The notes beneath the pieces are model-generated. The model worked only from the letters and a program-made list of their open reading frames with translations. It was not told the origin of the DNA and did no database searches. Of a stretch of 64,000 nt of DNA, positions 1 to 13,037 are shown one piece after another. Source of the stretch: Cloeon dipterum (lineage: Eukaryota; Arthropoda; Insecta; Ephemeroptera; Baetidae); assembly GCF_949628265.1 (NCBI RefSeq), contig NC_088786.1, positions 1,550,001-1,614,000 of the forward strand, written 5' to 3'. Both the position numbers and the translations under genes were made by a program. Numbering within the stretch: the stretch's first letter is position 1; each line of letters starts with the position of its first letter.

Positions 1-2162
1 GTAGACTTGCTCTCGGTAGTCATCCATTTGTGCCTTCTTCAGCTTGGCCTTGCCGAAGTGTTCCATGCTGATGGCCTGTCTCTTCTCCAGCTCGAATTTG
101 CCGAGTCTCTCGCCAGCGCGACGCAGCTCTTCCATGGCTTGTTTCAGCTTCCTTGCGTACTCGAATCGCTCGCCTGCTTTAGAATGGAAATACTCGGTTT
201 TTTAACATCCCAAATGAACTCACTCATGACGGCTTCCTGCTTTCTCTTCTCCATCTGCCTGATGATCTTGGCGGCCTCAGGGTCCACGTACATCTCGAAG
301 GCCAGGTCGTCGTAGGGAGACGTGTACTGCGGATTGCTGACCAACGTGTTGTTGTTGGCAGCGTTGTCGTGCTCGTCGTTGCGACGCGGAGACTCGGCTT
401 CGCACGTGTTTCCATTCAGAGAGTTGTTATTGTCCTCCGTCCACTGGCCCAGGAGACTCAAAGCCATCAAACTCACCTGGCCAAAATTATCAAACTTTGC
501 TCGTCAACAACGTCTTCAAAACAGGTTAAATAAGGGAAACAGATTGAATGAGCTTGTTTATGAAGGCTGCGATGCTTAATTTGAAAGTTTAGCTAACTCG
601 TTAAATGTACAAAAATTGCCAGCTCCGCACGGGCTCTTTGATTGAAAATTGAAGCAGAATAAAGCACGATTTGTCCCATGAATATGAGGTCTATCAAATC
701 TAAATAAACTGGTAATATTTCAAATTAAGCGTTGAGCTGAGAAATAATTAAATCCTATACACACGAATGTAATTCATTTAAAACTAAACAAATAAACAGT
801 GAGATAAAAGCTCAAATAATTTTGAAATCTATGAATTATATAGAAAACAATTAATTTTAAAATGACATAATGTCTAATTCCCAATTGTCAGTGGTGTAAC
901 TAGGTTTAGCAATCACTAGATAAAGACACGAGAAATGGTGCAACGCTACTGCCGGTGCTGACAATCAGTAGCGCGAATCCCCAGGCAGCATAGGCATTCC
1001 GCCGGGCCCTCGTGATGTGCGCGTTGCCGTTGCACGTGCCAACAAGAAACATTTTCCCCAAGATCATTTACAACCTCCCGACAGACTTTTTATAGCTTGG
1101 CAATTTTATTCTATATTTCCTGTTTCTCGTGTCGCAAAGCTGTGTTGGAAAAGCCAAGGAGGAAAATGAGCAGCCTCGTGACTTTTTATTGGGGCGATCA
1201 CGAGAGGGAAAATTCGGCGCAACTTGCCTGCTCGTGGACGTTTAAATCGTTGGGGTGGTTGGCGTGCAGCACGAGTTTGAGCAGGCGGCCGCAGCACGGC
1301 AGCGTCACAGACTTGAGTTCTCGCGCCTGGAAGGCAGTGCCCTGATTATCCGAGAGGGTAACGAAGCCCAGGTACTGGAACGACGCCTGCGAAAAGTTGC
1401 CGCTCTTGGCCTGCTCCTCTCCGCACTCGGCGATGAAAAACTCGACCCTGGATGCTGTGAAATAGCAGGCGCCGCTTTGAAAATTGCGTGACTCGATACC
1501 GCGCGGGCACGGACAAGAAAAGGCGGCTTGCGCGCCGATACTCACGAATCAAAAACTGATGAGCGAGCAGCTGCACCCTCTGCAACGCCGCTTTCGCGTG
1601 CAGCAGCAGGATCAGCTCCTGAGGGAAGGGTGCGTGAGGCGCGCTCCGCCATCCACTGGTGGTTGGAGTCGGGTTGTTCAACTCCGACGCGCGAAAGCCG
1701 TCCACCTCACCTGAAAAATCGCGTTCCTTTGAGCCTCTAGTTTAAGAAAATCAGGAAGAAAGCTAAATTTTTTTAGAAAATTGGCTCAAAAGTTTGAATG
1801 CTAACCAAGCATTGGCCACGATTTTATTTCACAATTTAGGGAGTGCTACGGACATTCAATAATTTTTCTATAAATTTGGCACAATCTGAAACTTAACTCA
1901 ACCCTGATTTCATTTTTGCACATTGAGAAACTCAATGAACCATACTCTTGCTAAATTCAAAAAAAGTTCTTAGTTGTTGGCCAGTAAAGCTCTTGTTGAC
2001 ATTGACAGCAGGAAAAACGTGGGAATAAATCAAGCAAAGTGAACGGCATAATATGAATATTCATGTTTTGCAGGGAAGAAAAAGAAACAAGAAGACCACT
2101 CTTGGCAAATGCATGTACTTACTGGACGAAAAGATTACGTCGAAAGTAATTTTGTACGGCAT
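1..2162 (-). CDS. CEP104: Centrosomal protein of 104 kDa (CEP104), 5' part, cut by the window edge
   Basis: Five coding exons on the minus strand: 2162-2123, 1710-1546, 1454-1228, 476-224 and 176-1, giving the first 287 residues in one consistent phase. The start MPYKITFDVIFSSS aligns with the known CEP104 N-terminus. It is followed by the beta-sandwich (jelly-roll) domain with TSGWRS, QLLAHQFLI, VEFFIAE and ARELKSV, then YTSPYDDLAFEMYVDPEAA, and then the start of the coiled coil (ARKLKQAMEELRRAGERLG). In other animals CEP104 is a ciliary-tip and centriole protein that binds tubulin and CP110/CEP97 and controls cilium length; those C-terminal parts lie outside the window. The third exon (1454-1228) ends CAG before GCAAGT, so its intron uses a GC donor. 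The joined reading (HEQ-VSLMALSLLG) restores the family alignment. Family identity is very secure; exon ends are inferred. Confidence 0.9.
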
Positions 2163-2508
2163 TGTGAGTTAATTTGCGGCGATCGGTGCGTCCAAAGGGC
2201 CGCGGCTGGGCTGCAGCATCCTGAAAAGAGCGGCAATTAGGTCGGCTTTGCATTTTATACGTGACAGCCGCTTGGCCGCCCTCTCATTAAACAAACAAGC
2301 CAAAATGGACAAACATACGCAGTGAGTGATGGGCCGGACACGCAAGCCCGGCCGCGCAAATTCCGTGTTGACAACAGTGGCGGCTCGGGCCGACCTGACC
2401 AACAAAGAGCAAAATCACGTACCTTCGGCTGGCGCGGCGTTAGAAACGGCGAGGTGTCTCTGCTGGAAGGATGCGAATCAGTGCAGGCAGCATTGGAGAT
2501 GAAGCAGA

Positions 2509-2514
<6 letters not shown>

Positions 2515-2549
<35 letters not shown>
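2515..2549. repeat. (GA)n microsatellite
   Basis: Uninterrupted GA dinucleotides between the divergent CEP104 and zinc-finger genes. It is either a simple repeat or a GAGA-factor platform; sequence alone does not separate the two. Confidence 0.85.
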
Positions 2550-2550
<1 letters not shown>

Positions 2551-3134
2551 CGGGCCGCGCAAGACTCACCCGTGCAGATCGATAACGCGCTGTTTTGCCA
2601 GAAACATTCTGCAAGCGGCCGCCGCACAAAAACGGCTCCAATGGAGCTGCCGCTGGAGTTCCATCGGTGCAGCGATGAGCAGACGCGCACTCGGCGCCTC
2701 CACCACGCAGACGCCCCACTATCTACGATTATGCGGACAATTTTTAGCAATCTTGCTTAATTTCCTCGAAATTTCTGTGCCGTCAAAAATTGATGATCAT
2801 TTGGACAGGACAATTTTTACTTGTGACGAAATAAGAATATGATTTTTTGCATCTATTTGTCAACTCAGACACCAATAAAATTATTTAATTGTGCACCGAA
2901 ATGTAGGTTGTAAGAAAAGCCACATTTTTCTAATTGTTTATTAATATTGATTATTTTACCGATGATAAAATTGTGAAATAGAAAAAACAATACAATTAAA
3001 AATCGAATTCATAGGTTTTGGCATTTTATTTCTGTCTGTGTGTTGCAACCTCACTTCCTAAATAAGTAGGGTAGATTATCGAAATTTTATCACAAAAACC
3101 CAATTTTGTTTACTTTTTCGTGTTTTTGCAAATC

Positions 3135-3265
3135 TTGTCAACTCCAAATCTCTGGTTCTAACCATCAGAATCGTAAAAACTAAACACCGTTAGACTTTTC
3201 TTGACCTTATTACCTGAAAGGCCGAAGAGTTTAAGGGGTGCTTACTCCCACCCCCTTTCAACCGA
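3135..3265 (-). repeat. Dispersed repeat B, copy 1 (partial)
   Basis: Diverged match to the copy at 45130-45445 in the same orientation. Both carry, in order, a CAAATCTC...TTCTAA block, an AAAAAC...CACCG block ending TAGACT, and a stretch reading GAGTNTAAGGGTG followed by CCC-rich sequence. Only the outer part of the family is present here. Strand is arbitrary and is set relative to the 42600 copy. Confidence 0.5.
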
Positions 3266-3699
3266 CTGCTACAATTGACAATGAGATGACTGAGGTCTCA
3301 CGGTTTTCCAAAATTTCCCGTAAAACCCAAAAAATGAACACATTTTTAACGACGCAACCTTTTATTATAGACTGATTTCTGGTGTGAATTTCGTTGAATT
3401 CGTGATTCGTGGCAATCTTGGCCTCCGCCCTGTGATGTACGAGCAATGGGGTCTCCAATCCCGAAATTCGTTCCCGCCGCTACTGATAATTAGCAGGTCA
3501 GCGTGTTGGTGGCAGCACCGTCGTTGAGGCTGTGCTTGGCGGCGTTGCCGTGCCGCGCCGCGCCGCAAGCCACGATTTTTCACTGCAGCCGAAATGTCTG
3601 ATGGTCGCAAGTAAACAATGATGCTCATCGGCAAGTATCGCTCGGGAATAAGACACCAAATTTCTGTCCGTCCTTCGGCGTGAATACCCTGATGGCAAA

Positions 3700-6600
3700 A
3701 TGCTCAAAGCTGGCAAAAGCGATGTAATCGGCTCGGGAAATGGTGCGTTTTCTATTTGATCTTTGGGCGATTCGCAGAAACAAATTATAATTCTTGCAGC
3801 TAACCTGAGTCTTACTCCAGCAGAAAATAAGGTCCTGACTAACAACCAGGGTGGGCGAGATGAAATTAAAAATGAAGTAGATTTGACCGTCACAGACGGC
3901 TTTGACTTCTCTGAGGATGAAGGTTTGTATTGTAATTTAGCATAATGTTCAGAATATTACACAAATAATCGCTTTCAGAATTTGAGCATTTGAGTGAATA
4001 CATAGACATATCTGAAATAGCAGCTAAACTAAATATTAGTCACGATGACAATGAAACAAGCAAGGACAGTCCAACAGAAGAGTCCGACCCGTTAGCTCCT
4101 GACCAGGACAGAAAGCCAATTCAGGACGAATGGAAGACTAATTGGGGCATAAAGTGTGGTATTTGTGGCATTGTAAGCAATTTGGCTTCATCTGAAACTT
4201 AAAATAATATCTAAATTCTCCGCAATTCAAAGGTGGTCGCAAACAGACCTAGTTTTGAAACTCATTTCACGGAAAACCACCCTGGAAAAGCGTTAGTATA
4301 CCAGTGTTCCTACTGCAACAAGGTCATGGACCACTACACAACCTTCAGATCTCATCGATACCGACATGTTACTGAAGGCAGATACAAGTAAGGAAATTAG
4401 CAAACCCTCAATCAGTTTATCAGGGTCACTGAAAAATGAAGTATTAAAATTATCCTGTGCTCTCAAGCTTTTAAAGCAATTTAAACCTCCGTAGATTGTT
4501 TAGTTTCTTTTTTAGCGCAGTGAAGACCTTAAATTTGATTTAAATTGAAAAATGTGAGCTTGAAAATTTTTCTCACAAGTCAGATTTGACGTTTAGCCCA
4601 AAGGTTAATTAAAAAATAAATAATGAAAACCAAAATCAATATAGAAGTGCAGATTATGCGGCCGTTGGCGGGGGTGGGGGCGGCATTTATGTGCATTCAA
4701 CTCGAAATTTTACGGCGACTCTAACCAGCCTTGGTTTTTAACTCTACAACCCATAGCAGCCGAGTTAAAACTAAAAAGTTGAGAAACGCAATTTTTGACA
4801 CTTGCAAACTGTGGTTTTCGGGGTCCAGGTGGTGGTGCCCTATAGGGCGCACGGTGCTTATTTCAGTACCAATCGATGCACCGTGTGCGGTTTACCAAAA
4901 TCAGATCATTTTTCGAGTTTTTAATAATTTTTTCCGCCAATTTTTTGAAAAAGTCGAAATTGTTAAAAAATGAATGGTTTTATTTTTATTAAAATTCGGC
5001 CGTTGTCCGATTGTCGACCACGCCCCCTCATCAGACAGGTCTCGGGATGGGCTATGACCTGCGGTACTCAATCGACCTTTTACAGGGTACCCCGCGACCC
5101 GAGATCCGCTCCAAGCCCAGTTTTTAATGCTTTTTCAGTAATTTTGAGCATATTTGGCGATACTTGGTGACGATTTTTCAATCCCGTCTGATATCGACCT
5201 TCCTCAGGTCGCGCGACCTGAGAACTGTTTTTACGCGGTTTTGATGCCGCCTTCGCTTGTATTGTCTTTTGGTCAATTACATCGCCTCGATGGACAGTAA
5301 CCCTGAGGGTCCAAGAGGCCACTTACTTTTTTTTAATAATCAAGTCTGTGAGTAAATTTTGATTTGAATTTCAGGTGCAACTTCTGCAACAAGGGCTTCT
5401 CTGTGCGCTCGCTGCTGAAAGTGCACACAGAATCGAAACATCATCAAAGCAAGCCGTACATATGTGAAACGTGCGGCAAGGGATTCGGAACAAAGCCAGG
5501 TTTGAAGCTGCACATGGAGAAGCACAAGGTGGCCTACCTGGGCAAAGAGTGGCCGTGCAACGTCTGCGGCAAAGTGTAATTCCGGCTGGTCGCGTGGTCC
5601 AAGAGTATTCTCACCATTGATTATTTGTCAGATTGCTCACAAGCTCTGGACTGAAGGCGCACTTGGCGGTGCACGAGCAGGGCAAACGCTTCATGTGCGA
5701 GTTGTGCGGCAAAACTTTTACCCAAAAGGTCAACATGCAGCAGCATCTGAAGGGCCACACCGGGGAAAAGCCGTACACGTGCGACATTTGTGGCAAAAGG
5801 TACTAATCCGTCACTCCTCAACCGAGCAAAACTCAATTTCTGCTGACAGGTTCGCGGAAAAGTCGCACTTGAACCGGCATTGCAGCTTCCACAGTGATGA
5901 TAGGCCTTTCAAGTGTGATATTTGTGGCAAAATGTACAAGACTGAGCGCTGCCTGAAGGTACAAAATGAGCCATGAAAATAATATCACCCTTATATTTCG
6001 TGATTTTCCAGGTTCACTTGATGACTCACAAGTCTGAAAGACCCTGCAAATGCAATTACTGCGGAAAGGGATTTCTCTCCAACAACAAACTGAAGGTACA
6101 GCTTATTGTTATGAGCCTTACGAGGGTTCCTTTTAATCGGAAAAACCTTTTATTCGCTCATTAGGGAAGTGAACCTATTAATCCTAAAAAATCCTGAAAA
6201 ATTGGCAACTTTATTCCGTTTGAGAGCTTAAAAGGTTGATGCCAGATGAAAGGCGAGAATCTATTCAGAAAAACTTTAAATCTGGACATGGCGTGCTTAA
6301 CAGAAAAAATATTAGTTTTGGAAAACCAGCTATATATAATTGTCAGTTTTCCTAGTGATCTCAGATCAGCACTTATGGCAAAAAACAGGACAGATCCTGA
6401 ATGCTGATAAAATCCTTAGTTTTTCTCGTGGTAAATTGTTGTTTAACAATAAGTTCTTATTTTCTGCAAGGGAATTTTGAATAGAACACTTGGAAAAGTT
6501 TTAAATCCGATAATTTTTCGTAAGTTTTTAAAAGTGGAATTTTAGGAACGATTTGAGGCCACGTTAAGGTAATTCCATGCAATTCGTGCTAAAATTTACT

Positions 6601-7105
6601 TTCAAACAATTCTTATACCTATTTTTTGTTTCATCCACAGCAACACAAGAACATTCACACTGGAGACAGACCCTTCAAATGCAAATTTTGCGCCAAAACG
6701 TTCACCAACTACCCTAACTACTTGAAGCACACTAAGCGCCGGCACAAAGAAGAATTCGCTAAAATGGGCGGATCACTAGCCAACCACGACACGAAGAGAA
6801 AGCTGGAAGAGTTGATCGAGGAGGAACCGATCGCCAAAGCATCCGGAGCACACGGTGACCTCAAGAAGGAGGCAAATCCGGTCGTGCTCCCACCGAGTCT
6901 CGGCGCTTCGTACATTCCGTCCATGCAAATGATGATGCCCGCCGCACCTCAAGACGCCGATCTGCAGGAGCCGGCCATGGCCTCGATCATGGTGGGCAGC
7001 TCCAACGAAATCATGTATCCCGTGCAGAGCGGCATGGAGGTGGTGCCTCTGTACTCGCAGCTCTACGGAACCTACCAGGAGAACTACAACGCAATGCCTC
7101 TCTGA
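3700..7105 (+). CDS. C2H2 zinc-finger protein with ten fingers (513 aa)
   Basis: Nine exons: 3700-3742, 3800-3922, 3979-4172, 4233-4387, 5375-5575, 5632-5799, 5850-5958, 6012-6095 and 6641-7105, all phases agreeing. The N-terminus is acidic (EVDLTVTDGFDFSEDE). Ten C2H2 fingers follow: CGICG, CSYCNK, CNFCNK, CETCGK, CNVCGK, CELCGK, CDICGK, CDICGK, CNYCGK and CKFCAK, with TGEKP- and TGDRP-type linkers. A 130-residue tail rich in Pro, Met and acidic residues ends the protein. Introns cut inside several fingers, most visibly at 5575/5632 and 6095/6641, which join to perfect C-x2-C-x12-H-x3-H spacing. The likely role is a nuclear sequence-specific DNA-binding regulator, by family. I cannot name an orthologue. 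The first exon (MLKAGKSDVIGSGN) is the weakest part, and an upstream start is possible. The 987-bp intron 4388-5374 carries repeat A. Confidence 0.85.
4970..5180 (+). repeat. Dispersed repeat A, copy 1
   Basis: About 210 bp inside intron 4 of the zinc-finger gene matches the reverse complement of 39476-39696 nearly end to end. Shared blocks include GGTTTT at the left, ATTCGGCCG, GTCGACCACG, CATCAGACAGGT, CCTGCGGTAC and CATTTGGCGATAC at the right. No terminal inverted repeats are obvious, so the class of element is unknown. Confidence 0.7.
5203..5222. repeat. Perfect 20-bp palindrome
   Basis: CTCAGGTCGC followed directly by its reverse complement GCGACCTGAG, with no spacer, about 20 bp after the end of repeat A copy 1. 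It may be a dimeric protein site or part of the repeat's flank. Confidence 0.6.
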
Positions 7106-7447
7106 CCATACGCGTGCTACCGTATACGACTGACACACTTGAAACATTCCAAACTCCTCAGCGAGGCATAAATCTGTACATATTTTTGCTGTACAAAAAT
7201 ATATTTTTGCACCTGGTATACCAATAGCGCTTAAGACACTTTTGATGAACAATTTGCGTAGTTTCGTCTGCCTCTGAAGCGGATTTATGACTGAGTATGC
7301 ATGTAAGGTTGATCTTCAGTTCAGGTGTTGTGCATTGATAATTCTCATTCTCACTAATGGCAGTATTATTTTCATTTTGTTACGCGGTAGGCTTTCAATT
7401 TTTGTACCATAGAAAATATGAAAGGTAGGGTAAAAATATTTTGCGCT

Positions 7448-7453
7448 AATAAA
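7448..7453 (+). terminator. Probable poly(A) signal of the zinc-finger gene
   Basis: AATAAA 343 bp after the stop codon at 7105, the first canonical hexamer downstream, with T-rich sequence following at about 7485. It is inferred from position only. Confidence 0.5.
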
Positions 7454-7517
7454 AAGATTGGTTGACAAAGAAGTCGTCATTACTTTTTCCTCCATTACTC
7501 CTCGAATCTTAAAAGGG

Positions 7518-7557
7518 TATGCAACCGGTATGGTACATGTAACGAGCCGGTTGCATA
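7518..7557. repeat. GCAACCGG hairpin, copy 1
   Basis: An 11-bp arm TATGCAACCGG and its exact inverse CCGGTTGCATA are separated by 18 bases. Related hairpins occur at 13991-14024 and 28839-28878. This one lies between the zinc-finger gene and DGK theta. Confidence 0.6.
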
Positions 7558-7559
7558 AC

Positions 7560-8752
7560 TAGGCTGAGGCAGGCAACAAAGCGAGAGGAGCGCGAGAGAG
7601 GAGCAGCAGCAACACTGCCCGTTTATTGTTGCGGGCCGCCGAACGGGGGGGTGCTCCATTTTCTGGGAAAGCGGGAAGACGCAAAAGGCTGCGAGCCAAG
7701 GCCAGATTGATCGCGGATATTGTTCTGCGAGTATGCAAAATTATAATTAATCCAGAGTGGATGTGTAATTCATTGGGGTAGATTTTTATGCGCGAATTGC
7801 AGTGCGCGCTGTAGCCCAGCTAAAAAGAGAAAGACGGATGGAGAGAGAGAGAGCGAGCGAGCGCGCACTACATTGTAGGAGGGGAGGGTCGAAAACTGGA
7901 GCTCTACAGATCTGGAGTGAAGAGAGAGAGAGAGAGTTGGTGCTTACTAGAGTGGAGTGGAGCGGCACAGCTCTGAAATTGAGCCCAAAATCAGCTAGTT
8001 CCCTGAGGGAGGAAGGGACCGGGGACTTGTGAGGTGCAAGAGGAAGGTGCTTCGGAGTCGCGAGAGCTCGGCCAGCCGCTCGAAATCCAGTTTTGGCGTC
8101 GATTCGGAGGCGGAAAATGTGCGGGTCGCGCAGCGAGCAGGAAAAGAAGGTGGCGGTTCCACGGGCGGCTCGGCGGGTGCTTGCAGAGTGAGAGCGGTCC
8201 CCGAAAGCAGTAGGTGATGAGTTGTCCAGCAAAATGTGAGGCCGCCGCGATTGAGGAAAATAATGCCACTCTGACGACCGCCAGCAGGCCAGCTCGCGAT
8301 CGCCGCCGTTGCATCGCCGCCGCCACCGCCGCCGCCGCCGCTCCGGCCGAGCAGAGTGCACACCAAAATGGAGGAAGCGGAACACCACTCGCCACCAACC
8401 TTCAAACATTTCTGTGCGCTGTTTCTACTTAACTCTTGGGCACCGGACGATGTCACCTAATTTTCGGCGGCAGCTCGCACACGAAACGACGCCCTCAGCG
8501 GAAAAGCGCATCTTTCCGGGAGACCAACGCCTAAGCGGCCGCCACCTTTGAAAACAGACACTCGCTCGCTCCGGCTCCTTCGCGCACCTGCCGCCCCTGA
8601 GTGAGACCCAAGACCGCCTCAGGGTTGGGCCTGGTGCTGTTTTTGTGGACCACTGGCGAAACTGTCTTTTTCTCTGCCCGATTATATCGCTTTCGCCGAC
8701 TCGCACACACATACACACACTCACTCACACACACACCACACACACACACACA

Positions 8753-8783
<31 letters not shown>

Positions 8784-8981
8784 ATACGCATACACACACA
8801 CACACACACACACACGCAGTGCGCCGATTTGGATGCAGCAGCGGCGGCGGACCGTCGGCCGAACCTGAGTTGCGAACTCGAAAAACTCTTTTGATGATCG
8901 ATCGGTTTTGATTCGAGTAATCAGGCCCACTCGACGAGATACAGTTGACCCAAAAGGAAATGCTGGAATCTGTAATGTAAC
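7560..8981 (+). promoter_or_regulatory. Promoter and 5' UTR region of DGK theta
   Basis: CpG-rich DNA with GAGAGA clusters (7840-7860, 7920-7936), a GCC-repeat tract near 8318-8342 and the CA repeat at 8700-8816. A stop codon lies in frame 12 bases before the ATG at 8982, so the start is not within a longer upstream frame. The region lies directly upstream of the first coding exon. Exact transcription start and any 5' UTR splicing cannot be read from the DNA. Confidence 0.45.
8700..8816. repeat. (CA)n microsatellite
   Basis: Long interrupted CA/CACT tract in the presumed 5' UTR or promoter of DGK theta. The His/Thr-rich and Cys/Val-rich open frames across it are repeat artefacts. Confidence 0.9.
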
Positions 8982-10114
8982 ATGGCTAATACTAATTGTT
9001 CGAGTGAGTCAAGTCCACAAAATGCAAACGGCCACGTTTTCACCAAAAAGACTTTTCACAAGCCTACTTATTGCCATCACTGCACTGACATGCTATGGGG
9101 CCTCATCCAGCAGGGATACATCTGCGAAGGTAGGGTAAACACGCACACGGCCCTTTTAGCGCGCGGCGCGAGGGGCGTGGTGCCCCGGACGCTGCGATTT
9201 CGGCCGCCGGCCCCGATACCCCCCGCCGCTGCCGCGGGACCCACGGGGCCCGGCCCGCGCCCACCGCCGCCAAATGGAAAACGAATGCTCGCGCAAAAGT
9301 AGACACGATCCAGATTGCACAAGGACCAATTGTTGATTATTGATTTTCGCGCGCGGCTCTGGTGTTGCAGATGTTCGAGCATTCGAGCCATTTTCCGGCC
9401 TTGCTTTGCCACGATCCCGTATTTGCTGCGTAAGCTAGAATTTTTGGTCGGATTGCCATCGAGCCAAATTAATCTTTGATGCCTCCGGAAAAGACCCGAA
9501 AGCAAACACACGAGCAAAGTCAATCGCTTGATTTGATAAATTTTACAAATATATTGCGTGCCTGGTCGCGGACAAAGCTGCACTCAAAGTCCTAGTGACC
9601 TATTTTAACATTTTCATTTCGAGTTACTATTTTCTCTCTCGGTATTGATTTTATCAAAAGAGCTCTTTGATACGCTCCTCCCTTTAGCGGCAAAACGGAT
9701 CAATTCACTGATTCCGTGGATATTCGAATGCAAAACTGCCGTCCGCACTCAACTCTATAACCTCCGCGATCGGCCAAAATTTCATTTTCCAACAAATTGC
9801 CATAAATATTATTGAATTTGCCCTTTTAAAAAAAATAATAATAATTCAAATCGGTGCGTGATGCAAAAATGCAATCGGGAACGCGAGAAGGGAACGACGA
9901 GTTTTGAGTAGGCAGGCATTTGTTGCCTCATATGCCAGAGAGAAATTCGTGACGTCACCTCGGTGCTTCATCCCACCCCGCAACCACCCCCTTCTTGCAC
10001 CCGTGGCCTCTCGATCAATGTTCCTCGTGCTTGGCTGCCTGCCCCGCTCTGTCCCACGTTTAGCAGCGCGCACTCTGCGTCTGCTGCTGGCTAATGTTAC
10101 ATTGTACACTCGCC

Positions 10115-10161
<47 letters not shown>

Positions 10162-12990
10162 GCCAAGGCCTCGGCTCACCGATGCAATAGACGACGGCTC
10201 TCGGGGCCTCCTCCTCGTGCTCTCGCGCGCGCTGCACATCGTGTTCCCCATCCAGAATAGCAAATACACTCTCTCGCGCGCGCTGTACACCATTAAGGTG
10301 ACCGATTTACGTCACAATCATCCTTGCACGGATTTACATCGTGTTTGTGTTGCTACTCAAAAATAAGACACACTCCCGCGCGCAGCCTTGCGCTCCCTCC
10401 CGCCGGCATCCGGCCTTGCTCAGCATTTTAATACAGATTAACTGCCGAACGCACATTTTTTCCCTCCGACTAATAGCCGCAGAGTATTTTCGGAGATGAG
10501 AGGGACAGAGTTATGAAGCAGCGCCACTGCTGCCGGGCCAATTGAAAACAGATTTCGGACAGGCCGCAACCCGGCGTGTGCCGCTGATTTGCCATTTAAC
10601 AGCGGAAATTCGACAACTTGCACAACTAACTGCCAAGACCCGTTTCTACTGCTCAATAAAAAGCTGCATTTGTCACTTGAACTGTTGAGGAAAACATTGT
10701 TATTTTATTATTATCAAAGGATCAGCATTTACTTACCATGCAAATTAACTAATTTGGCTGCAATAACACTTACTAGATAAGAGTTGTGGACTAAATTATA
10801 AGCGCCACACCTTTTTAACTAAAAATAGCCCAGGTTAGTTAGAGTGGCGCTGTGAATCCGTGAAATTACGTTTCCTGCAGCTGCTCTGCGTATTTTTATT
10901 TATTTAAAACCATGAAACGCACGTGTCATATTTATGTCGCGACTCGAGTTTCGTTGTTTGAGCTAGATAGAATACCATTCATTACAGCAACATAATCTCT
11001 TGGCTTGGAATTTTAGAATTTCATTCAGAAAATGCGACAGCAAAATTGTTCAAGTTATTCAAACCACTTCATATCAAGAAATACATTTTTTCTAGAGTTG
11101 TGAGAAATAAATAAAATTATCTGTGCCCCTTTTACTTAAACTTATTTATTTGTGTGTTATGCGCTGATTTTGCAACAGTACTTATCACATATGATCAGCA
11201 GTCATCCAACTGTTATTTTTATGAAAAATATTAATTTGCTGTCCAGAGTTTATAATTTTAAAGCGGCAAAAAAGATGACACAATGCCCATATTTTAAAGC
11301 TACGTACTTGCGCTTTTGATTTTGGCGCCAGTTCATTGTTCAGAGTCAAATCGGTCTAGGCGATTGCAACAATAATTTAAAAAAAAATGAAAAGGAGTGG
11401 TTTGAAGAACCTCGAATAATATTCCCTTGAATTAGCACTGCAATTTTATTTTTGTCAGTGATAATCGATTCCTGAGGGTTGAATTAGGTCAAGCATTTCG
11501 ATACGGCAGGCCGAAAAATCATTAGTTTGGCGTTATTTGGTCTGAACGTAGCAAAAGTGCCAGAAGAACGCCGGAAACCAATCAGAGCGCAGGAGACTAA
11601 GATCGAGACGGCAGCGCCACAGTGAGTCAAATGACACGGCAGATCTTTTTTCGCTTCTGCTGGCTGTCGCTATGGCGCTGCCATCGTTTCGTCAAAATAC
11701 CAATTAGAGAGAATGAGTGAACTAGCCTGCGTTCTTGTTCACACCAAATACCGGCAAAGTAACGGGTTTACGTTTTTGAACGATTATCGACCCGTCATGT
11801 TAAATTATCGACGGAGAGATTCGGCTGTTAAACCTAATTCAACCCTCAAGAATCGATTTGCTCCATAGTATTTAATTCTCCTCTACCATGAATATTTACT
11901 TTGATCTTTGATCATATATACATATAATAATCATTAGAGCTTTCTAATACAATTTAAATTTTAATTTGAAATAAAACCATTTTATCATCCTTTTTATTTA
12001 GTCAATACCAACAAATTTACATAAATAATTGCGCTGTTTTTTCGAAATAACTTTTGTATATAAAACTATTTTAGTGAGTGGCTGATTCATTGTGTAGTGA
12101 ATAATAAATAATAATAAATGAATAATTTCATTTATACGCCGATACAGTTCTGCTATAAATACATGCGAATAATTATAAATAACAAAAAAAACTAATGACA
12201 ATCATGTTTTTCACTTGGAATGAAAAAATACGTATATATTTCTCGATCAATAGCCGCTTCTTTAAAAATGGAAAAAATGTCTCATTAAAAACTTTTTCAG
12301 AACATTTTAAATTAAAACTTTCCACTGTTCAGAGGGGCTTTTAAACCAAACATTCGAAAGTTAACTATTAATCTTTCACTGCAAGCATCATTGTTTTATA
12401 TTACTAAAATAAATTGATTTGTAATATTCACCGCCAAACGGTACACTTCTCAAAATTGTAATAGCTTTTTTCCATAGATTTCCTGCGTCTGTTTAAAAAA
12501 TGAACCAAAAATATATCAAAAAATGTGTCCCGTCTCTTAAAACAAATTATTTGTCTTTGCCTATTTTGTCCTATTTATTGCAATAAAGTGCAAGCAACAC
12601 TTCCTAAAATAAACGTGAAATCGAGCCGCTGGACGCAACAGCTGCACCGCAAACGCGTTCGCCACCTCTGAACGGTGTCAAACAAACAGGGAAAGAAATG
12701 CAGAGCCCGATGAGAAAGAGACAAATGGATATTTTTCAAATGACAGATTATTTTCTGGAACGTTACAATGACCCCATAATACGAGAGCGCGCAGCTTCAT
12801 GGTTCACACACACACACACACACACACATGCACACACACTCACTCACACATACACACACAAAGTGTATCTCCCTATGTGGTACTATAGACGGAAAAGGCA
12901 GGCATAGCTACTGCTCTGGTAAAGCAAGGAACACACACATATAACCCTGGTCCTCTGGCCCCGATCAATACTTTATAGCAGGCTGCCTTT

Positions 12991-13037
<47 letters not shown>

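Larger units (their letters stand above)
2163..3699. promoter_or_regulatory. Shared head-to-head upstream region of CEP104 and the zinc-finger gene
   Basis: About 1.5 kb separates the two divergent start codons. The first 600 bases are GC-rich and hold a perfect GA tract (2515-2549) of the kind bound by GAGA-type factors. The middle (about 2760-3130) is AT-rich. A partial copy of dispersed repeat B lies at 3135-3265. A second GC-rich patch at 3465-3600 probably carries the 5' UTR of the zinc-finger gene. No TATA box or initiator can be assigned with confidence. Calling it a bidirectional promoter region is an inference from gene orientation and base composition only. Confidence 0.4.

Noticed and set aside
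8531-8930. Open frames rich in Cys/Val or His/Thr
   Set aside because: They are translations of the CA microsatellite on each strand and have no splice context.
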